This document shows positions 26,238 through 33,511 of a stretch of 64,000 nt of DNA, piece by piece. The position numbers and the translations under genes are program-made. The DNA comes from Micromonospora sp. NBC_01699 (GTDB taxonomy: Bacteria; Actinomycetota; Actinomycetes; Mycobacteriales; Micromonosporaceae), in assembly GCF_036250065.1 (NCBI RefSeq), contig NZ_CP109199.1, positions 6,262,001-6,326,000 on the forward strand, given 5' to 3'. The notes below the pieces were generated by a model, which did no database searches, was not told where the DNA came from, and saw only the letters and a program-made list of their open reading frames with translations. Within the stretch, counting starts at the first letter, position 1. Every line of letters starts with the position of its first letter.

Positions 26238-26872
26238 TCCGGGTGATGATCGCGGACGACCAGGCGATGGTCCGGACCGGCTTCGGCATGATCATCGGGG
26301 CCCAGCCGGACATGGCGCTGGTCGGCGAGGCCGCCGACGGGGTGGCGGCGGTGGCGCTGGCCCGGCAGGTGCGCCCGGACGTGGCCCTGCTCGACATCCG
26401 GATGCCCCGGATGGACGGGCTGGAGGCGCTCCGGCTGCTCGCCGGCCCCGGCGTCGCCGACCCGGTCAGGGTGGTCGTGGTGACCACGTTCGACCTGGAC
26501 GAGTACGTGCACACCGCCCTGCGCAACGGCGCCTGCGGTTTCCTGCTCAAGGACTCCGGTCCGGCGTTGCTGGTCGAGGCGGTCCGGGCGGCGGTCTCCG
26601 GGGACGCGCTGATCAGCCCGTCGATCACCGTACGGCTGCTGGAGCACCTGAGTCCCCCGGCACCGGCCCGCGACGACGCCGGCCTGTCCCCGCGCGAACT
26701 CGACGTGGTGAAGCTGGCCGCGCGGGGGCTGACCAACGCCGAGATCGCCGCCCGGCTGTTCATCGCCGTCGGTACGGTCAAGACGCATCTCGGCAGCGTG
26801 CAGATGAAGCTCGGGGCGCGTAACCGGGTGGAGATCGCCGCCTGGGCGTGGGAGCGCCGGCTGCTCGGCTGA
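26234..26872 (+). CDS. NarL/LuxR-family response regulator
   Basis: A 212-residue regulator. The receiver domain has the acidic pair ADDQ at residues 8-9, the phospho-acceptor Asp54 in VALLDIRMPRMDG, Thr in VVVTTFD and Lys in FLLKDSG. The C-terminal LuxR domain is LSPRELDVVKLAARGLTNAEIAARLFIAVGTVKTHLGSVQMKL. It starts at GTG overlapping the kinase stop. Its likely target is the divergently transcribed ABC exporter upstream of the kinase (inference from layout). Confidence 0.95.
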   Translation: MIRVMIADDQAMVRTGFGMIIGAQPDMALVGEAADGVAAVALARQVRPDVALLDIRMPRMDGLEALRLLAGPGVADPVRVVVVTTFDLDEYVHTALRNGACGFLLKDSGPALLVEAVRAAVSGDALISPSITVRLLEHLSPPAPARDDAGLSPRELDVVKLAARGLTNAEIAARLFIAVGTVKTHLGSVQMKLGARNRVEIAAWAWERRLLG

Positions 26873-26880
26873 CGATCGCA

Positions 26881-26901
26881 GGCATCCGGCATCCGGCATC
26901 C
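26881..26901 (+). repeat. Three tandem 7-base repeats
   Basis: GGCATCC is repeated three times without gap in the space between the response regulator and the next gene. Function unknown; it may be simple slippage. Confidence 0.7.
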
Positions 26902-26996
26902 GGCGAACCCGCACCCGGGTCGGGGTCGGGCTGGGATCATCGCCAGAGCACGGTTGGAGACGTTCTCCCAGCTCATCCGGGTGGAGGAGGGGCGCG

Positions 26997-27530
26997 ATGC
27001 CCGACGACCAGATCCTGTCCGAATCCGCGTTCCACGCGGTGATCAACGCGCCGATCCAGCGGGTGAACATCGCCGACTGGCTGTTCAACCTGCCCGAGGC
27101 GGAGTACCAGCGGTGCGCCCCGCCGGATCACATCACGGCCGGCTACACCACCACGGACGACGGCCGACCGATGTCGATCAACGTGGAGCAGATCGGCGAC
27201 GGGCTGGTCGTCCAGCACTACGTGGCCGATCCCGCCGGTCCGCACCACTGCCGGATGGTGTCGCTCTCCGACGTCTACACGGCGAGCGGGCGTACGAAGA
27301 TCAAGGTTGTCTGGGAGCTCAGCGTCAAGCCGATCGACGAGGGCCGCTGCGAGTACACCAACAGCGTGCTCGCCCTGGCCACGCCCGAGTTCCTGGACTT
27401 CATCGACCGGCAGGGCCTCACCCTGCAACAGGCGGCCGCGGCCCGCCAGGTCGCCTCGGCGGACCACAACAGCCGGGAGACCCCGCTGTTCGCGAAGAGC
27501 ATCGAACGCCGGGCGCTCACCGCCGCCTGA
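26997..27530 (+). CDS. Unrecognised 177-residue protein, possibly SRPBCC-like
   Basis: I cannot name this family. The ATG has GGTGGAGGAGG upstream. The protein is soluble and has alternating beta strands (HITAGYTTTDDGRPMSINVEQIGDGLVVQHYVAD, then HCRMVSLSDVYTASGRTKIKVVWELSV) and a long C-terminal helix (LDFIDRQGLTLQQAAAARQ). That is compatible with an SRPBCC/START-type ligand-binding fold. The following carboxymuconolactone-decarboxylase-like gene starts 20 bases after its stop, so the pair is probably one transcript dealing with a small aromatic or lipid ligand (inference). Confidence 0.75.
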   Translation: MPDDQILSESAFHAVINAPIQRVNIADWLFNLPEAEYQRCAPPDHITAGYTTTDDGRPMSINVEQIGDGLVVQHYVADPAGPHHCRMVSLSDVYTASGRTKIKVVWELSVKPIDEGRCEYTNSVLALATPEFLDFIDRQGLTLQQAAAARQVASADHNSRETPLFAKSIERRALTAA

Positions 27531-27550
27531 CCGATCGGGAAAGGACAACC

Positions 27551-27868
27551 ATGGGTACGCCGGAACCGTCGACCTTCGACCTGTCCCACGCCTTCACGCC
27601 CCGGCTCGCCGCCCTGGTCGACAACCCGCTCTACAGCGACGTGTGGACCGATCCGGCGTTGAGCCCACGGGACAGGAGCCTGGCCACGGTGGCCGTACTG
27701 GCGGCCCTGTACCGGCCGGACGAGTTGCCCGAGCACCTGCGCCGGGCGATCGACAACGGCGTGACCCGCGACGAGATCGCCGCCCTGCTCACCCACGTCG
27801 CCTTCTACGCCGGCTTTCCCGCCGCCATCTCCGCCGCCGCCATCGCCGCCCGCACCCTGCCCGCCTGA
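27551..27868 (+). CDS. Carboxymuconolactone decarboxylase-like protein
   Basis: A 105-residue all-helical protein with the family pattern PALSPRDRSLATVAVLAALYRPDELPEHLRRAIDNGVTRDEIAALLTHVAFYAGFPAAISA. It lacks the AhpD CxxC active site, so it belongs with the gamma-carboxymuconolactone decarboxylase branch (conserved His in LTHVAFYAGFP) rather than the peroxidase branch. The ATG has AAGGA eight bases upstream. It is the last gene before a long perfect hairpin. Confidence 0.85.
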   Translation: MGTPEPSTFDLSHAFTPRLAALVDNPLYSDVWTDPALSPRDRSLATVAVLAALYRPDELPEHLRRAIDNGVTRDEIAALLTHVAFYAGFPAAISAAAIAARTLPA

Positions 27869-27869
27869 C

Positions 27870-27927
27870 CCCTCCGTCGTGGTCGTCTGCCGCCCCCCGA
27901 ACGGCGGCAGACGACCACGACGGAGGG
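27870..27927. terminator. Very long perfect hairpin between convergent genes
   Basis: Arms of 25 bases (27870-27894 and 27903-27927) match perfectly around an 8-base loop. It begins two bases after the stop of the rightward gene and ends 13 bases before the stop of the leftward gene, so it can serve both. No T-run. Confidence 0.85.
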
Positions 27928-27940
27928 TGGCTCTCAGTCG

Positions 27941-29095
27941 TCAGAGGGCCGGTTCGAGCCAGGTGGTGGGATCGCGGCCGGGGACCGGTTCGAAGCCGCC
28001 GATCACCTGGAGGGCGTCACTCGGGCTGATCGAGGTCGGCTCGACCTCGACGATGCCGCCGCCGTAGTCGTATCGGGTCGACCCCTCGGTCACCTCCACC
28101 TGCCGGCCGGCCACCACGGTGTTGGGGTTCAGCGGCGCGGCGAACTCGCCGGTCGAGGTCAGTACGTTGAACACCGTGCCGCCGCCCCTGAGCCCCATCG
28201 AACTGACGCTGACCCCGTCCGGCGCGGTCAGGGCGAAGGAGCAGGAGTCGACGGTGGCACCGGGCGGGGTCCAGGCCAGCCGGAAGTTCACCACGCACCG
28301 GTGCACCCGGTCGAAGCGGATCCACTGCGCCACCTGGAGGATCGCGGCCCGGTCGTCCTCCTGCCGGCCGCCGAGGGTGCTGTCGAAGTACAGGTAGACC
28401 CGGACCCACACCTGTGGCGCCTGCTGCCAGCGCAGCACCCCGTACCGGTCGGCCTCGGGTATCCCCCGGCCCAGGGTCAGCGTCGCCGGCAAGCCGGCGA
28501 CGCTGACCTGCTCGGTGCTCGACGGCTCGGGCGACACCGCCCGACCGGACGCTACCGGCGCGTTGATCGCGCTCTGCGAGGAGGCCACCGACACGTGGTA
28601 CTCGCTGAACGACCGGTTCCAGCTCACCGCCCGGTTCACCTCCAGCGATTCCATCCCCGGCCCGGACCACCATCGGAGCTGGTACAGGTCCGGGTCGGCG
28701 ACGTCGAGGTGCAGCAGGCGCGGGTCGGCACCGACCCGACCCCCGGCACTCAGCGGCTTCGCCGTGGTCGCCGCCGGGGGGCGCCGGTCCCCCAGCGCCG
28801 GCAGCCGCTGTTCCTCGGGCGGGGCGGTCGGGGATGGGCGCGCGGTCGGTGAGGCGGAGGTGGTCGGGGTGGCCGCCGGCAGGCCGGGGCCGGGGCCGGA
28901 TGGGGGGACGAGAGCGACCAGGCCCAGGGTCGCCAGTACCGCCACGCTCACCCCGGCGGCGAGCAGGGTGTGCCGGATCCGACGCTGCCGTGTTCCCCAC
29001 CGCCGGGCACCGGTGAGCAGGTCCTCGACGTGTACGTCGCCGTCGGCGCGGTCCCGGAGCGCCATGATGATCGACTCGTCGATCTCGCTGCTCAT
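27941..29095 (-). CDS. Membrane-anchored partner protein of SigE-type sigma factor
   Basis: A 384-residue protein. The cytoplasmic N-terminus (MSSEIDESIIMALRDRADGDVHVEDLLTGARR) is followed by a single membrane helix near residues 43-63 (TLLAAGVSVAVLATLGLVALV), a Pro/Thr/Ser-rich stretch and a large extracytoplasmic domain with two Cys residues (RCVVNFRLAW and DSCSFAL). I do not recognise the outer domain. Its start overlaps the stop of the sigma gene, which suggests an anti-sigma or sensor function similar to the pair at 10202-11828, although the sequences are not obviously homologous. Confidence 0.8.
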   Translation of the reverse strand: MSSEIDESIIMALRDRADGDVHVEDLLTGARRWGTRQRRIRHTLLAAGVSVAVLATLGLVALVPPSGPGPGLPAATPTTSASPTARPSPTAPPEEQRLPALGDRRPPAATTAKPLSAGGRVGADPRLLHLDVADPDLYQLRWWSGPGMESLEVNRAVSWNRSFSEYHVSVASSQSAINAPVASGRAVSPEPSSTEQVSVAGLPATLTLGRGIPEADRYGVLRWQQAPQVWVRVYLYFDSTLGGRQEDDRAAILQVAQWIRFDRVHRCVVNFRLAWTPPGATVDSCSFALTAPDGVSVSSMGLRGGGTVFNVLTSTGEFAAPLNPNTVVAGRQVEVTEGSTRYDYGGGIVEVEPTSISPSDALQVIGGFEPVPGRDPTTWLEPAL

Positions 29096-29598
29096 CGCTG
29101 CTTCCCCTCCGAGCTCAGGGCCGGCGGCGTACCCAGCCGCTGCCGGAGTGTCGCGAGGGCCCGCATCGTCTGGGTACGGACGGTGACTGCCGAGCACTGG
29201 AGGATCTCGGCGATGGTGGCGTCGTCGAGGTCCTCGTAGAACCGGAGCACCACCGCCGCCCGCTGTTTGGTCGGCAACTCGGCGACCAGTCGCCAGGTGG
29301 CGTCGCGTTCGACGGCCTGGTGGGCGATGTCGACCCGGTCGGACCGGTCCACGATGGTGCCGGTCGCCAGCTCGCCGGAGGACCGCCGCCGCCACCAGGA
29401 CGAGTTGGCGTTGACCAGCATCCGGCGCAGGTACACGTCGGGGTCGCCGTGCTGGGCGATCCGGTGCCAGCGGACGTACGCCTTTCCCAGCACCTCCTGC
29501 ACGAGATCCTCGGCCAGGTGCCGGTCGCTCACCAGCAGCCGCGCGAGCTGGACCAGTCGCGCTCCCCGCAGCCGTACGTAGTCGTCGAACTCGACCAC
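29092..29598 (-). CDS. SigE-family ECF sigma factor
   Basis: A 168-residue sigma factor of the actinobacterial SigE family. It starts FDDYVRLRGARLVQLARLLVSD, region 2 is HLAEDLVQEVLGKAYVRWHRI with PDVYLRRMLVNANSSWWRRR, and region 4 is LPTKQRAAVVLRFYEDLDDATIAEILQCSAVTVRTQTMRALATLR. The GTG start has GGGGGACGAGG upstream. It is translationally coupled to the membrane protein that follows. Confidence 0.93.
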   Translation of the reverse strand: MVEFDDYVRLRGARLVQLARLLVSDRHLAEDLVQEVLGKAYVRWHRIAQHGDPDVYLRRMLVNANSSWWRRRSSGELATGTIVDRSDRVDIAHQAVERDATWRLVAELPTKQRAAVVLRFYEDLDDATIAEILQCSAVTVRTQTMRALATLRQRLGTPPALSSEGKQR

Positions 29599-29753
29599 CC
29601 TCGTCCCCCTCGCGTTCGGCCCTCGCAGTCATTCACGCGTCGGGGGGCCGCGGTTGTTGCACGGATCGAGGGGCGGGGTTGAGTCGGTCAGCGGACAGTT
29701 GTTCCTGACGATCCGTCATAGAACCTGAGGTCTCCGCCGGACACGCGCGCGAG

Positions 29754-29975
29754 ATGGGTAAGTTCGCCAAGCTGCTCACCCACGTCGTGTGCAGCGGCGT
29801 CGACGCCCGCTACGACCAGGTGACGATGGTCGAGGCGGACACCCAGGAGGAGATCCACGCGGCGGCCACCGACTTCCGGATGGGCGCCAAGGCCCGGTAC
29901 ATCGAGATCGTGGACATCGTGGTGGGCATGAAGGCCCCGCCGCGCGGCCTGGCGAACCGCGCCACCGACCAGTAG
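29754..29975 (+). CDS. Small unrecognised protein (73 residues)
   Basis: I do not recognise this family. The frame is accepted because nearly every codon ends in G or C and the composition is balanced (MGKFAKLLTHVVCSGVD..., two Met and two Lys-containing blocks, IEIVDIVVGMKAPPRG), unlike the Arg/Pro-rich shadow frames around it. The pattern suggests a small alpha/beta domain. There is no good ribosome binding site, so the start is uncertain, but a stop lies 48 bases upstream in frame and no other start codon intervenes. Neighbours are a divergent sigma factor and a downstream membrane protein. Confidence 0.65.
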   Translation: MGKFAKLLTHVVCSGVDARYDQVTMVEADTQEEIHAAATDFRMGAKARYIEIVDIVVGMKAPPRGLANRATDQ

Positions 29976-30010
29976 CGACAACGGACCACCACGGGCGACC
30001 GGACCGGCTG

Positions 30011-30050
30011 GCCGGTTGCCGGGGCGGCGGGCCGGTTGCCGGGGCGGCAT
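30011..30050 (+). repeat. Two tandem 20-base repeats
   Basis: A unit beginning GCCGGTTGCCGGGGCGGC occurs twice head to tail (30011-30030 and 30031-30050), the copies differing only in the last two bases. It lies directly upstream of the membrane protein gene. Confidence 0.75.
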
Positions 30051-30059
30051 GATCGGTCG

Positions 30060-31853
30060 ATGTTCTCCTCATGGTCGTGGTTGCGGGATCCGCGACTCCT
30101 CGTGCCGTTGCTCGGCTTCGTCTTCATCGTCGCCTCGATAGTCGCCACGGGGCCGGAGGAACCCTGCTCGGCGGCGACCCCGTGCCTGCCGAGCAGGCCG
30201 GACTCGATAGCACTCGGCCTGCTGTTCGGCTCGATGGCCGTCGGGTACGTGCACTGGCGCACCGCGGCCTGGTTCGCGGTCGGTGCGGCGGTGGCCATCC
30301 TGGTGGTCGACTTCGGCGAGCCGGCGGTGCCGTGGTGGACGTACCTTCTCCTGTTGGGATACGTCGCGGGGTACTGGTACTTCCCGGAGTCGGGGCGCGG
30401 CAGTGCCGCCTCGGCCGTCGCGTCGAGCGTGCCGGTGACGGACCACCGGCCGGTGCCGCGACCGGCCGTGGTGCCGGTGCTCGGGCGACCCTGGCTCGCC
30501 CTGGCCGCGGTGCTCGCCACCGGCACAATCGGGATGAGCTGGTGGAGCGTGGTCGAACAGGACCGCAAGGACGCCCAGCAGCAGGCGGCCCGGGTGATGA
30601 CGGGGGTCGTGCGGGAACATCGGGACGACTACACTGCCCGGGTCGAGTTCCCCGACGGGCGCCAGGTGAACGCCGACGTGCTGGAGGTCGGCGACTACCC
30701 AGTCGGCGGTCCGATGGACTTCTATGTCGACGGTCGTGGACTGATGCAGCCGGTCAGCGAGCCGTACGACGCGAGCGGCTGGCTCGTCCTCGCGACGATC
30801 GGCGCGGCCGCCGCCATCGCCCTGGCCCTGCGTACGGTCGACCGGAACAGTGCACTGCGCCGGCTGTTCAGCGACGCGCAGCCGGTACGGCAGGTCGGTG
30901 CGGTCGAGCAGTGGCGTGCCGTACAGCTGTTCCTGCCGGGCCCCCGACCGGGACGGACCACGCTGGCCACGGTTCCGGTGATCTCCGGCGGTCCGACCGA
31001 CGACGAGTCGGACGTGCCGGACCGGTACGGCGACTCGGACGACGACGAGCCGGATGCCGGGCCGGACACGGGTTGGACAGCCATACCCGAACCGGCCGTG
31101 CTGTACGGCGACCCGCGCCCCGGACACTGGTGCGCGGTGCAGGTCGACGGGCGGGTACGCCTGCCCCGCAACCCGGTACGGCCGCTGACGGAGATCCCGG
31201 CCACCTCCACAGTGGCCGATCACCGGTCCGCGTCCGACGAGCCACTCGTCGATCCGGCCCTGGTCATCGACGCCGACCGCTGGTCCTCCCCCGCCGACGT
31301 ACGGTTCCACCGCCAACACCCGCTGATCCGTTGGACCTCGGCGCTGGCCAGTGTGCCGGCACTGTTGTCGCCGGTCGGGCTGGTGTTCAGCGGCCCACTC
31401 GACGCGCTGCCGCTGCCGGGGGTGGTCGCCGTCGCGGCGCCCCTGACCGCGGTGGCCCTGTTTTACGGCTGGCGTCGCCACCTGCGGTCGTACCTGTGCT
31501 GGAACGCCGGCGGGCTGGTGCTGGTGACGACGTGGCGGGTGCACCGGCTCAGCTGGTCGGCGGGACTCCGGGTGGGCGGGGACGGTTCGGAGGTGTCCAT
31601 GCTCGACGACGAGACGGAGCAGGTTTTCACGGTCGCGGCGCGACAGCGGATCCGGTTTCCACCGGCCGCGTCCGGCGAGCGGACCGCCGAGCAGTTGCGG
31701 CACGCCCTGCGCCACGCCCGCGACCAGGCCGTACGCGGCGAGCCGGTGTCCCCACCGGACGCCGAGGTGCCGCGTCCACCCCTGGTCGGGTTGCTGCTGT
31801 GCTGGGCGGCGATCGTCCCGGCGGCCAGCGTGGCGATCTTCTACGGGCTCTAG
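30060..31853 (+). CDS. Large polytopic membrane protein, function unknown
   Basis: A 597-residue protein. Hydrophobic helices occur at about residues 12-30, 48-68, 72-92 and 95-112, then around 165, then 245-265 (WLVLATIGAAAAIALALRT). Two more pairs lie near 430-480 and one at the C-terminus (LLLCWAAIVPAASVAIFYGL). Between them are a small extracytoplasmic beta domain with VREHRDDYTARVEFPDGRQVNADV (DUF3592-like) and an acidic stretch (DDESDVPDRYGDSDDDEPDAG). The DUF3592 resemblance is only suggestive. The ATG at 30060 has no strong ribosome binding site; an in-frame ATG 24 bases earlier is an alternative. It is monocistronic. Confidence 0.75.
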   Translation: MFSSWSWLRDPRLLVPLLGFVFIVASIVATGPEEPCSAATPCLPSRPDSIALGLLFGSMAVGYVHWRTAAWFAVGAAVAILVVDFGEPAVPWWTYLLLLGYVAGYWYFPESGRGSAASAVASSVPVTDHRPVPRPAVVPVLGRPWLALAAVLATGTIGMSWWSVVEQDRKDAQQQAARVMTGVVREHRDDYTARVEFPDGRQVNADVLEVGDYPVGGPMDFYVDGRGLMQPVSEPYDASGWLVLATIGAAAAIALALRTVDRNSALRRLFSDAQPVRQVGAVEQWRAVQLFLPGPRPGRTTLATVPVISGGPTDDESDVPDRYGDSDDDEPDAGPDTGWTAIPEPAVLYGDPRPGHWCAVQVDGRVRLPRNPVRPLTEIPATSTVADHRSASDEPLVDPALVIDADRWSSPADVRFHRQHPLIRWTSALASVPALLSPVGLVFSGPLDALPLPGVVAVAAPLTAVALFYGWRRHLRSYLCWNAGGLVLVTTWRVHRLSWSAGLRVGGDGSEVSMLDDETEQVFTVAARQRIRFPPAASGERTAEQLRHALRHARDQAVRGEPVSPPDAEVPRPPLVGLLLCWAAIVPAASVAIFYGL

Positions 31854-31895
31854 GAACGCGCCCCGACCGCTGCGCCCGCCGGCGGAACCGACGCG

Positions 31896-31926
31896 ATGGT
31901 GGGCCGGCAGCCAGCCGACCCACCAT
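31896..31926. terminator. Hairpin between convergent genes
   Basis: ATGGTGGG pairs with CCCACCAT (8 bases), extended after a mismatch by CGGC/GCCG pairing. It lies between the stops of the membrane protein and the S1 protease genes. Confidence 0.6.
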
Positions 31927-31948
31927 GTCGTGCGATGGAGCGTCCCGG

Positions 31949-33169
31949 TCAGCCCAGGACGATGCCCGCGCCGTAGAAGTTCAACGAGCCGATGTAGCCG
32001 GCTCCGGCGAGCAGCGGTGCGTAGTAGACGATGGTGGAGCCGACCGGCGAGACGCCGGGGCAGGAGACGTTGGACGTACCCGCGGAGACGGTGCCACGGG
32101 CGTCGACCCGGCCGTCGGCCCGGTAGGAGTAGACCGGGCCACCGCTGTCGCCCGGAGCGACCGCGCAGGTGTTGTTGAGCTGCACGCCGTACGTCATCGG
32201 GCCGATCACGTAACCGACGTTGACGTACTGGTTGACGGCCTGCACCTGGATGTTGCAGTGCTCGCCGCTGGAGGCACCACCGGTACAGATGATGTTGCCG
32301 ACGAAGTCGGTGACGGCGCCGCCGACGCCGACGCTGGTCGACGCGTTGTACGCGCCGGTGTAGATCCGACCGGAGGTGGCGGCGTTGATCATCAACGTGT
32401 CACGGGAGTCGTTGTCGTTGATGATCGGGCCGGCCACGCCCCAACTCGGCACCGAGGCGTTCTGGCCGTTCTGCCCGCAGTGACCGGCGCTGATGATCCG
32501 GTTCGCGCCGCCCCAGGAGACGGCGAAGCCGGTGCTGCATCCACCGACCGGGGTGTTGTAGCGGGCGCCGCCCCAGAACGGGCTGGTGTCCGCCTGTCGG
32601 CCGATCATCATCTCGGGCTGCTCGCCGGCGGCGTAGGTCACCGGCAGCTTCGCCGTACGGGCGACGGTGGAGCGGTTCTTGGCCTCGGCGGACCGGACGA
32701 CGGTCACCGTGACACCGCTGCCGTCGGCCTTGGGCCCGGCGGAGGCGACGCCGGGCAGCGCGGCGAGTCGGGCGGCCTCGGCACCCATCTCGGTCATGCT
32801 GAACGCGGCGGGGAAGAACCTGACCGGCACGCCGGTGGCGGCGGCGATCCCGGACACGGACGCGGGGACGGCGCCCTTCCAGTAGACCCGGACCTCACGG
32901 TTCTCGGGTGCGGCGACGATGCCGGCCAGACCGGCACCGGCGCTGGCCGAGATCTTCGTCGCGGCGGCGTTCAGCTCCTCCTGGGCGGCGAACAACGCGG
33001 TCCAGCTCTGGTAGCCACCGGGCGGCGACCCGGCCGGCGCCCCGGACGGGTTGGTGGGCTTGGCCGATGCCGCGGTGGAGCCCGCGAGCAGCAGCATGAC
33101 GGCGGCGGCGGTGACGAACGCCCGCCGGGCGGTTGTCCGTCGGGCGGTGGTTCCGTTTGATTGGATCAA
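31949..33169 (-). CDS. Secreted S1-family serine protease (alpha-lytic/streptogrisin-like)
   Basis: A 406-residue preproenzyme. A signal peptide ends in AVMLLLAGSTAASA. A propeptide of about 160 residues follows, and then the trypsin-like mature domain with catalytic His in RIISAGHCG, Asp in DSRDTLMI and Ser in VAPGDSGGPVYSY. Six Cys residues fit the usual disulfides of the family. I chose a TTG start because AGGAGG lies six bases before it; the ATG 21 bases upstream has no site and would place the AGGAGG inside the gene. Extracellular proteolysis is the expected role. The upstream region is rich in GATCA words. Confidence 0.9.
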   Translation of the reverse strand: MIQSNGTTARRTTARRAFVTAAAVMLLLAGSTAASAKPTNPSGAPAGSPPGGYQSWTALFAAQEELNAAATKISASAGAGLAGIVAAPENREVRVYWKGAVPASVSGIAAATGVPVRFFPAAFSMTEMGAEAARLAALPGVASAGPKADGSGVTVTVVRSAEAKNRSTVARTAKLPVTYAAGEQPEMMIGRQADTSPFWGGARYNTPVGGCSTGFAVSWGGANRIISAGHCGQNGQNASVPSWGVAGPIINDNDSRDTLMINAATSGRIYTGAYNASTSVGVGGAVTDFVGNIICTGGASSGEHCNIQVQAVNQYVNVGYVIGPMTYGVQLNNTCAVAPGDSGGPVYSYRADGRVDARGTVSAGTSNVSCPGVSPVGSTIVYYAPLLAGAGYIGSLNFYGAGIVLG

Positions 33170-33511
33170 GACGACCTCCTGATCAAGCATTCACAGACTT
33201 GGATGCCCGCGATGCATCCACAATGTGATCAGATGATCTCGGTACGTAATCGCGAATGTTGGGTATGCGACTTTTCGGTTGCGATCACGACCGAATCGCT
33301 GCTATTCGCGCAGCCACACACGGGCGCGCGAGAATTGATCCCGGATCATCCACCGAATTCGATCACCACAGTCGATCACATTGGCTGTTTTCGATCAGCA
33401 ACGAAATCCGCAGCGGACCGCCGACGAACCCCTTCCGGGACTGACGCCAAGCCGTACGCGAAGGTGGGGTGCGGCTGCCGGTAGCCGCACCCCACCCTCC
33501 GTCCGATCGAC
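33170..33511. other. Gene-free region upstream of the S1 protease with clustered GATC sites
   Basis: No convincing gene. Ten GATC tetramers fall between 33164 and 33396, seven of them continuing as GATCA, in locally AT-richer DNA. This is the promoter region of the leftward protease gene. The distal end holds the hairpin terminator of the S15-type hydrolase gene. Confidence 0.5.
33463..33496 (-). terminator. Hairpin terminator of the S15-type hydrolase gene
   Basis: A perfect 14-base inverted repeat (33463-33476 with 33483-33496) and 6-base loop lies 15 bases past the stop of the leftward gene. Confidence 0.8.

Noticed and set aside
29688-30050. Leftward 120-residue frame opposite the small ORF
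   Set aside because: Arg/Pro/Gly-rich shadow; the rightward 73-codon frame has better codon use.
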